Shown here in pieces: positions 56,174 to 64,000 of a stretch of DNA of 64,000 bases (the first letter of the stretch is position 1; every line of letters starts with the position of its first letter). Below the pieces are notes generated by a model that saw only the letters and a list, made by a program, of their open reading frames with translations, was not told the origin of the DNA and did no database searches. The translations under genes and the position numbers were made by a program. Source of the stretch: Boothiomyces macroporosus (Eukaryota; Chytridiomycota; Chytridiomycetes; Rhizophydiales; Terramycetaceae); NCBI GenBank assembly GCA_027604185.1, contig JADGKB010000026.1, forward strand, positions 62,001 through 126,000. The letters run 5' to 3'.

Positions 56174-56999
56174 ATGAGCGCATTAGAAGCAATATCGTAC
56201 ATTATACTAGGAATGTCAATTGTCTTGTCATCATCAAGCATACTCCATTTTTCACAAGATACTTTCAGAAAGAAACCCATCTATCAATCTTTTATTGTCA
56301 TCCAACTAATTCATATTCTAGACGCGATCTTGCGATTCATTAGCAGGAATAATAACTTGAATTACATTGGCAGTTTCAAATCAGTCTGTACAGACACAGT
56401 TCTTGTAATTGATGTTTGATATAGACTGGACTCATTTTCATTGATTTGAATATTCTTGGACTTTTCGAATGTCTGGATAATCGAATTTCGAGAAAGCGAA
56501 TAGTAATTGCCATCACAACCGTCATCATATGGGCAATCTGGAATGAAGTGATGTACAATCTCGCTACTTATACAAGCAGCACTGTTTACGGAAATGTAGG
56601 TTGTCTTAACCCATAGATGTATTTTTACTCTTACATTGCATTTGTGCTCTCAGGAACTGCATATGTGAATCTTCAAGGAATCTACATTACAAGAATGATT
56701 TATCTGAATTTGAAACGGTTTACAAAAAAAGCGAAATCAAGCTATGTGCTCGCACTTTCCTGTTTATTTATCATGGTATGCATTGACTGGTCGGAAATTG
56801 GACTGTACCTATACCAAAACTCACTTTCTGACGGTAGCTATTTATAATTCTAGTTGAATCTCAGTATTATATTGGGAACATTGTTATTTCAATGACGGAT
56901 TTGCATTCTATACTTGCTTCTCTATTGTTTGAGCAATTCAAAGGGATGATCTCGTCGCAAGTAGAAAAGCCAAATCGTCGAGAAATAACTGTTGTTTAA
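56174..56999 (+). CDS. Compact seven-TM protein, array copy 4 (family 2)
   Basis: Four exons: 56174-56404, 56425-56595, 56617-56833, 56854-56999 (231, 171, 217, 146 nt); introns 20, 21, 20 nt; 254 aa. The first splice site has moved by three bases relative to copies 1-3, with the sum of exons 1 and 2 unchanged at 402. Marks: LIFIDLNILGLFECLDNRI, AYVNLQGIYITRMIYLNLKRFT, MVCIDWSEIGLYLYQ, DLHSILASLLFEQFKGMISSQV. More diverged than copies 1-3. Confidence 0.78.
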
Positions 57000-57047
57000 T
57001 TATTAAAATCTTGCTATTATTCCTTTGGTGATGTAATTTCTTACTTC

Positions 57048-57399
57048 ATGACTCCCTTAGGCGTGCTGGCGTATATTGTAGCATCATTCTCTTTCATACT
57101 GTCCGGATTAACCGTTTTTTATTACATGCAGTCACAATATCGAAAGAAGCCGCTATATCAAGCTGTTGCAATAATACAAATATTTCACTTGACTGGTTTA
57201 ATAGTAAGGTTAGTTTACAGAAATGTAAATCCTCCATTGATCGGTTGCATACGCGCAATATGTGTTGATTCAGTTCTGGTGCATATTTACTAATTCTATC
57301 CTGGCTTCGTTTCTCTTTGAACAATTTAAAAAAATCATTTCTACGCAACTCAAACAGTCTACTCCAGTCAACCCGATTATCAAGGAAGCAAGAAATTGA
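57048..57399 (+). pseudogene. Truncated copy 5 of the compact 7TM family
   Basis: Begins like an intact member (MTPLGVLAYIVASF...IYRN-like VRLVYRNVNPPLIGCIRAICVDSVLV), but right after the exon-1 end it jumps to the last block (NSILASFLFEQFKKIISTQLKQ...) and a stop at 57397-57399. About 450-500 bp covering TM3-TM6 and exons 2-3 are missing. The joint lies near 57278-57300, at the exon-1 donor (ctg|gtgcat). Two TM segments and the tail remain. Probably a deletion by unequal recombination within the array. Confidence 0.8.
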
Positions 57400-57507
57400 C
57401 CAATAGAAAATAATATATACCACTACAAAGAGTGAATTTCTTTGAGAATTTCTATAGAATGTTTGCTTAATCATTATTCTTTATTCAGTCTGGAAACGTC
57501 ACTTTTC

Positions 57508-58383
57508 ATGAGCGTTTTGCAAATCATATCAGATGGGATAATGCTGCTAGCTTCTTTATCATCGCTTGCATGCATAGTAAAATTTCTACAAAAGCAATAT
57601 AGAAACAAGCCAATATACCAAGGAATTATATTCATTCAAATTGTCAACATTGGCGGGGCAACTATCCGAGCAATAACAAAAGAAAATATATCCAATATTA
57701 TGGAGTGCTTCCGATCATTCTGTACAGATTTTGTTTTGATTGGAGTGGTACTTGTGGATTTGAATATCTTGTGTCTCTTTAAATGTTTAGATGACCGTAT
57801 CAATATCAAATTTATCCAACTTGGAATGATTGCTGCAAGTATATGTGCATTGTACTTGGAAATTACTTTTGATTTATATTCTTTGACTGGATTTGAAATA
57901 TTCAATGATGTAAACCATACTAACAAAAGTTGAATGAGTATCCATATCTATTTTATGTAGTTGGTGGAGTCTTGTACATCAATCTGCAAGCTATTTACTT
58001 GACAAGATTGATTTTTTTGAATTTAAAAAGAGTTACTCCGGAAGCCAAGAAAGTTTTGTACACTGCTGTAGTTTGTATAGTCTCAATTGCATTACTGGAT
58101 TGGGTAGGAGTGGGGATTTACGTGTTCCAAATAGTCTATCCTAATAGTACCTACAATTAATCTAGTTGAAAACAATTATTATCTTGGAGATATTAATATC
58201 TCGATAAATGGGTTTCATTCTATCGTTGCTGCATATTTGTTTGAACAGTTCAAAAACATGATCCAAACACAGATAAAGAAAAATGTAGAGCCACCTACTA
58301 AAAAATCAAAGAAACACAAAGTATATCATAGTCATTCAAAGGTAAACCACAGTCATTCCAAGGTAAATGTTACAATTCAATAA
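57508..58383 (+). CDS. Compact seven-TM protein, array copy 6 (family 2), first intron absent
   Basis: Three exons: 57508-57909, 57930-58146, 58166-58383; exon 1 is 402 nt (228 + 174), so intron 1 is cleanly absent, while exon 2 keeps the 217 nt. Introns 20 and 19 nt; 278 aa. Marks: CTDFVLIGVVLVDLNILCLFKCLDDRI, VLYINLQAIYLTRLIFLNLKRVT, ALLDWVGVGIYVF, GFHSIVAAYLFEQFKNMIQTQI. The tail has a repeated basic HSHSKVN unit. Confidence 0.8.
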
Positions 58384-58574
58384 TATCCCATTTTTCTTTT
58401 TAGTTTTCTCTATAAATTCATTTCCTTGGCAACATTCTAGGTTTGTGACAAGCTAAAAACATTGGTGTATAAATCCGCTATATAATTTCAGTTTCAATTA
58501 AAAGTAATTTGTACTCGCTTGTTCCAAACAATAAAAGTGTTCTAAACAATGACGATTATATCCTTTTTTCCCTA

Positions 58575-59417
58575 ATGGATCCTTTGGGAATATCTTCATA
58601 TGCAATAATGATACTTTCAATAACCATATCAGTAATTGGAATTGCTAGATTTTTAAAAAAGAATAATCGCTGTAAATTAAATTATCAGAGTTTGATTGTT
58701 ATTCAAATAATTCACATCCTAGGAATTGTATTACGGTTTATATTTCAGATTGAATACCCTAATTACATTGAGGTTATCAAAGGAGGATGTACCAATTTTG
58801 TGTTGTTTGGAATAGTCTATGTGGATTTAAACATTCTGAAATTGTTTTCAGTGCTTGACAGTCGTATCAATACCAAGCTTATTGACTATGCGATCTTCTC
58901 CATCATGATATTATTTGTGTGGGTTCAAACTATCTTCTCGCTAAGCACTATGCTATCTGATCCAGTATACTACAAGGTAATTTGGGTTTAATCTAGCTAT
59001 ATTTCTATCCTTTTGTGGTATTTGTAGTTTGTGGACTTTTATACATCAACTGCCAAGGAGTTTTCTTGACATTTCTAATTTACAAAAATCTCAAATCAGT
59101 TAACCAAAATACGAAATTGGTTTTAAAAGTATCGATATTAATATTGGCTTTCATGGTGATCCTAGACTGGCTTAACTTTGCGATATTTTTTATGGAATTG
59201 GATGTGGACAGTAATTGAAGTTAATCTAGCTGTCACAGATTACTATCTAGGAAACTTTAATGTATCGATCACCGGCATTCATTCAATTGTTGCATCACTT
59301 TTATTTGAACAATTCAAGAATTTAGTCCTCACTCAGGTAAAGAAACCCACTTTGATTATAAAAGCAAACTCTGCCAAAGTGCAGCCATCTTTTTTACCAT
59401 CTGTAACTAAAAGATAA
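58575..59417 (+). CDS. Compact seven-TM protein, array copy 7 (family 2), first intron absent
   Basis: Three exons: 58575-58976 (402 nt), 58997-59210 (214 nt), 59230-59417; introns 20 and 19 nt; 267 aa. Marks: CTNFVLFGIVYVDLNILKLFSVLDSRI, LLYINCQGVFLTFLIYKNLK, MVILDWLNFAIFF, GIHSIVASLLFEQFKNLVLTQV. The sequence around TM2-TM3 is nearly the same as in copy 8 at DNA level, so the two come from a recent duplication. Confidence 0.8.
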
Positions 59418-59543
59418 TCTGTATACATTTTGTTTATCGTGCTTTTATCTTGGCATTTCGCTAATTCATTTCTAGCATACATTGTCACTGAATATAATGT
59501 TGGGCTGTTCTGTTTTATCAAACAATGACTACCCTTTTACAAA

Positions 59544-60389
59544 ATGAGTGCGCTTGGCATCTCCTCATATGCAATCATGATACTTTCAACAGCTACCTCA
59601 TTAACCGGAATCGTTAGGTTTTTAAAAAAGAGCAATCGTTCCAAATTAACCTATCAGAGTTTGATTGTTATTCAGATAATTCACATCTTGGGGATTGTTT
59701 TGCGATTCGCATATCAAATGGAATACCCTAATTATATTGAATTAATTAAAGGAGCGTGTACCAATTTTGTGTTATTTGGAATAGTCTATGTGGATTTAAA
59801 CATTCTGAAATTGTTTTCGGTGCTGGACAGTCGCATTAACCCCAAATTGATTAATTATGCCATATACATGGTCATTTTCATTTTATTCTGGATTCAGATA
59901 ACTTTTTCTGTGAATACCATGATATCTCTTCCGATAGTCTTCAAGGTACTTTTCGCGTAATTCAGCTATATTTCTATCCCTTTGTAGTATTCGTTGGGTT
60001 AGGACTGTTATACATCAACTTGCAAAGTATTTTCTTGACATTCTTGATTTACAAGAATCTCAAATTGGTAAACCAGAAAACCAAGTTTGTGTTGAAAGTA
60101 TCCATATTAATACTGGCTTTCATGGTTGTATTAGATTGGTTTAATTTTGCTCTATTCTTTATGGAATGGAATGTTGACGGTAAATGAAATTAATGTAGCT
60201 GTCTCTTTTTACTACATGGGGAATTATAATGTATCAATCACTGGCATTCATTCTTTTATGGCATCGCTTTTATTTGAACAATTCAAGAATCTGGTTATGA
60301 CTCAAGTAAAGAAACCCACTCCAATTAAACCAATCTCTGATAAAGAAACCAAAGTACAAGCACCAACTTTCCCTTTGCAAATTAATTAA
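59544..60389 (+). CDS. Compact seven-TM protein, array copy 8 (family 2), first intron absent
   Basis: Three exons: 59544-59945 (402 nt), 59966-60179 (214 nt), 60199-60389; introns 20 and 19 nt; 268 aa. Closest to copy 7 in every exon. Marks: CTNFVLFGIVYVDLNILKLFSVLDSRI, LLYINLQSIFLTFLIYKNLK, MVVLDWFNFALFF, GIHSFMASLLFEQFKNLVMTQV. The tail is Lys/Pro/Thr-rich. Confidence 0.8.
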
Positions 60390-60439
60390 TAATAGACAGT
60401 ATTCTTAGCTTTTTAAACTCTTTTTACGATCGCTACACC

Positions 60440-60779
60440 ATTAATAGTCCAGTAGCACTTGCAGTAACCACTATAAATGTAGTTGTACCAACAGCCGTTT
60501 TCAGTTGTATTTTGTGGAGCCATCTACACCAATCTGCAAGGGATTTAGTTAACGAGAAGGATATACCAAATGCTAAAGACAATGGTAAAATTCTATCGCG
60601 CCTTAATTTCAATTTCTCTTCTACACTGTGCCGATCTCGCTGATTACGTTGTTCAAGAGATTGAAAGAAATACAATGTCTGGCATTAAACACTACTCGCT
60701 CGGAAGTACATATATTGGATTTAACGCAATACAAAAGATATTTTCCAAATGGTTGATTCCGTTTGAAATAAAACAATAG
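60440..60779 (+). pseudogene. Relic of a ninth compact 7TM copy
   Basis: After removing an intron-like 19-mer at 60464-60482, the frame reads FCGAIYTNLQGI then TAG (60546-60548), then LTRRIYQMLK. This is the TM5 mark VLYINLQAIYLTRLIFLNLK of copy 6 with a stop in place of Tyr. Further on, HYSLGSTYIGFNAIQKIFSKWL lines up with YYLGDINISINGFHSIVAAYLF at TM7. TM1-TM4 are not found. It lies at the expected place, right after copy 8. The open minus-strand frame over it is an artefact. Confidence 0.65.
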
Positions 60780-60795
60780 GTTAATTTTTTTTCTA

Positions 60796-63700
60796 ATGCA
60801 AAATTTGAAATCAATTCAAAGCGCAGTTCTGGATGAAAATAATGTTCAAAAATATCTTGAAGTATTCACAGATACTGAGCATGACTATAATAGAATATTC
60901 AGGAATCAGCTGCTTCAGAAATTCAAGAAATTCTACAAGCAAGATATTACCATGTGGGATGCAATCAGACCGCATTGGATTCGTGCGATAAATAGACCCA
61001 GAGATCTTCAATATTATCAGCAATTTAATGTTTTACTATTAATTTTCCTTGATTCGAGTTTTGGTTTGCAAATCATTTCAGATACTAGACACACAGTTAC
61101 CACAATCTTACAGGAGGAAATGGATAGATTTGAAGACTTGGATTTATTCTTGTTCTTGAAGCCATTAGTGGCTTTGATTACAAAGACAAATATTCAAATC
61201 GACTCTGAAAAATATTTGGAATTTGGCTTGAAATCCTTGGACAGTTCATTGGAATCCAGATTACTTGCTAGTGTGCTTGTTGGAACTATACTATCCAAAT
61301 ACACTACAACTCCTATTTCGGTTTCAATCAAAGCCATTTCAAATGCAGATTTCGAATCAAGTAACAACAAAGAGTTGGAGATGCTAAGAAGGCATTCAGC
61401 CAATGTAGAAAAGCAAATATTACTGATTGGTGGTATATTGCAAAGTAATCCACACAGCCTCCTTGAATTACCTGTTGAATCATTCCTGTCACTTTACAGC
61501 ACTCTAAATACCTTAATCGTTACACATAGCGAATCCAAAGTACAGACATTTGGATTTCAAGCATTGTCAAGGTGGTATCAAGTTGCCATTTTAAAGAAAT
61601 TTGAGCCGTCGCAAGAAATTATTATTCAATCGTTGCTCTTAATCTTGGAAAAGTGGGATGATTCTGCGGTATCTCAGCAAAAGTTGAGGTAAAGTGAAAC
61701 TTACAAAAGGGAAATATTTGCAAGTATGATTGATTTGGTTTTATCTGGTAATGAATTATTACGTTTCATTACCGAGAAATTGTCAAAGATATACCAAAAG
61801 AAAGTCAAATATGATTTACTTACTATTTTAGCAACTAAAGTTCCATCTGAACTATTGTTTGAACTGGATCCGAATCTGCTGAAAAGTACCTTTCAATATT
61901 TAGATCGGCCATCTTTAAACCAATCTGCGGCAGCATTCATTGTTCATGTATTAAAGAAATTGGTGCAAGATAGGCAAGATATTAAAAAATTCAGCTCGTT
62001 AATGATTGATTCGCTTGTTGGAAAGAATGCAGTCATAAGGAAATATACAGCTGAACGAATTTTACCTGTTTACGCAAAGTTGGATTTTGAAGGATTGGAA
62101 ATGGTAGCAACCGGAATCGAACCAGATAATGAGGTATCTTTAGAAGCAATCGTTTCGTGCATGAAAGTTGCAAAAGGCTTGGGGAAAACTTTGGAACTCA
62201 AATCAGGCAAATACGGTGATATAACCCAAAATAGTATTATATCTGCAATACCAAGATTGCGATATCAAGCTTTTTGTCACATAACTGAATCGTCAAAAGC
62301 TAATCAGGATGTCACAGAACGAGAAATCTTTGTGGTTATGCAATTTTGGAAGTTGGATGGGTGTGGAGAAACAGTAGATTTTAGACAGCAAATATCATCT
62401 ACGTTCTCCAAGTTTTTTGAAAGGTTAAAACGAAGCATTTACAAAAACGAAAGAGATATATTGACACTAGAGAAAAAGTTGTCGAATAAGCCGGAATTGT
62501 CGAGTGAAATTCAGCCAATCCTGGATGCTACGATTAGGCAAAGAAACTTGAAAACAGAATTCTTTACTTGGATCTTTAATGATGCGTTAAACAACCTCTA
62601 TCCAGGATCGTCATTCCCAAGAACCGTAGGATCAATTATTATTCTCGATTTACTTGATCAAACTGATAAACTAGTGGTAGATGTTTCTGCATCGCTCAAA
62701 ATACAGCTATTTGAATTCAACTCTTCAAAGATATTTCAAATCATATTTTCAAGGATTGTATTTGACACTTTTGGTGATAGCAGACGGGATTTGCTGACAT
62801 ACTTAAAAAATAATGATTTACCAAAGATGGAATATGGAACTCCAAGTTTTTGCCAATACTTGATGTCCAAAGTGTACCAGCTGTTTGCTAGCAAACGCGC
62901 CGCAGATTCTGATTCTGCTGCATATATTTGTAGAATTATATATATAGAATATGTATCAAAGCAAAATCTATCGTTGCGTGATGTAACCGTAATCAGCCCA
63001 AAAGTAGACTTTGTTGATTTATTGATTGAAAAACTTCAGAATCATGTGGATTTTGCCCAAAAAGATCTTGTTGGAGCCTCAGTTACTCATCCACTGAACT
63101 CGATTCTTGCTTCTATTCACAATGTTTTGCAAGAAGTCAAGTTTGACAACTGTGCAGAATGGGAAAAGACATTGAAAAACTTGACAGAATTATGCTTTCA
63201 AGTATGCAAAATTTGTCAAAAGGTTTGCTCTGATGCATCCCCAGAAGGAAATTTACCTGCGGAAGTAGAAACCGACCCTGAATCAAAGGTTGCCCAAATT
63301 TTACTTCGACACTGTTTTAGGTCAATCAAGCAAGCTACCGATTGCATTTCATTTATTGCAGGCGTTTTGCTGAAATTGCGGCATCCATCTGGATATGAGT
63401 ATGTCAAAAGAGCTGGGGAATTATTTTCAGAACTGCTGACAACTGTTCGACACAGAGGTGCATTTAATTCTGTTCAAGAAAACTTATCCATTGTTTGCAA
63501 GATTGTCTCTTCAAAACGAGACTTTTATCATTTGCTTCAGCAATGGCTTGATGTAATTATCTTTAATGATAGAACTTTATCAATCAAATTTCTAGTTTGG
63601 AAGTATCAGTAACAAGAAGGAGTGCAGGACTACCTGCAGCCATCCTGGCAATTATTTCTGCTCCAAGCAACGACCACAAAGCGGCTTTCCTTCACTACAC

Positions 63701-64000
63701 TATTGAAAAGTTGATCGCGATTGCACAAAATCCCGTTGATTCGAAAAAGATTGTCCAAATTGATTTGCCTCAAGTTCACGCAATGAATGTACTTCGAATA
63801 CTTGTATCCGACTCTGAACTGACTACAATCACAAGAGATTACATTGGAACCTGTTTCGAAATTTGTATTTTGCAATTCAAGAGTGATTATTTTCCAATTA
63901 GAAACTGCGCAGCAATGTTGTTTTCATCACTGGTCAACAAAGCGTTTGGAACAAAGAAAACAAAATCGGAAGGTGAATTTGTCAATTTGGTGTTTGCTAG
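60796..64000 (+). CDS. TRM732: THADA/TRM732-type tRNA 2'-O-methylation cofactor (3' end outside window)
   Basis: Exons 60796-61688, 61710-63552 and 63573 onward, running off the right edge (introns 21 and 20 nt); more than 1050 aa visible. A large helical-repeat protein. Conserved landmarks appear in order: SSFPRTVGSIIILDLL, LLRHCFRSIKQATDCISFIAGVLL (DUF2428), GELFSELLTTVRHRGAF, then across the second intron VSVTRRSAGLPAAILAIISA and PQVHAMNVLRILVSDSEL...FPIRNCAAMLFSSLV. In yeast Trm732 works with the methyltransferase Trm7 to modify position 32 of the tRNA anticodon loop. The ATG at 60796 directly follows the 7TM relic. Confidence 0.92.

Noticed and set aside
60433..60675. 80-codon minus-strand ORF after array copy 8
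   Set aside because: It is antisense to the decayed ninth 7TM copy, which explains the sequence better.

Overview
This window is eukaryotic nuclear DNA from a flagellated, early-diverging (zoosporic) fungus. A fungal APSES-type transcription factor, a GATA factor, a small DysF protein and an NMA111-type protease point to Fungi. IFT122, IQCH, CFAP61 and a CEP83-like distal-appendage protein show that the organism builds a motile flagellum. Base composition is AT-rich, genes are tightly packed (often 25-200 bp apart), and nearly every intron is extremely small. A Rozella-like cryptomycete or a related compact zoosporic fungus fits best. That placement is inference from gene content, not proof.

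The strongest genome-wide signal is the introns. I rebuilt 89 by restoring conserved protein reading frames across both strands. All are 18-24 nt, mostly 19-22 nt. They usually start GTAA/GTA and end in a short branch-like TAAT/TAAC element followed immediately by (AT)AG. Because of this, naive ORF finding breaks almost every gene into fragments; the coordinates here are for the spliced genes. Three introns appear to end in TTG instead of AG.

Layout. 1-9.3 kb: end of a dsRNA-binding protein, a GDPD phosphodiesterase (-), NMA111 protease (+), a secreted M64 metallopeptidase (+), a GATA factor (+), a VAMP-type R-SNARE (+). 9.4-20.1 kb: IFT122 (+) facing an ARM-BTB protein (-) and IQCH (-). 20.1-24.8 kb: Sel1-repeat protein with a degenerate kinase-like lobe, an unknown protein sharing its N-terminal module with the GATA factor, and a membrane protein (all -). 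25.1-32.0 kb: PH-FYVE protein, C2H2 zinc-finger protein, small Tim chaperone, APSES factor, a putative beta-repeat protein and a DysF protein (all +), with two unusually long gene-poor gaps around the APSES gene that hold degraded coding traces. 32.0-37.5 kb: cytochrome P450, CEP83-like, DPM2 (overlapping CEP83) and a GRAM-VASt sterol-transfer protein (+). 37.6-40.7 kb: gamma-tubulin complex component and PPR protein (-). 40.7-44.7 kb: NAA38 and CFAP61 (+). 45.1-47.5 kb: a tyrosine-recombinase-like gene (-).

47.5-60.8 kb is a continuous receptor-like region. Three minus-strand genes encode seven-TM proteins with Cys-rich N-terminal ectodomains. They stand head-to-head with a plus-strand tandem array of seven intact copies, one truncated copy and one relic of a second, compact (~265 aa) seven-TM family. 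Exon lengths are conserved to the base across that array, and intron presence varies cleanly between copies. I do not recognise either family, and this cluster is the best candidate for an undescribed system. The window ends inside a THADA/TRM732-type tRNA-methylation cofactor gene.
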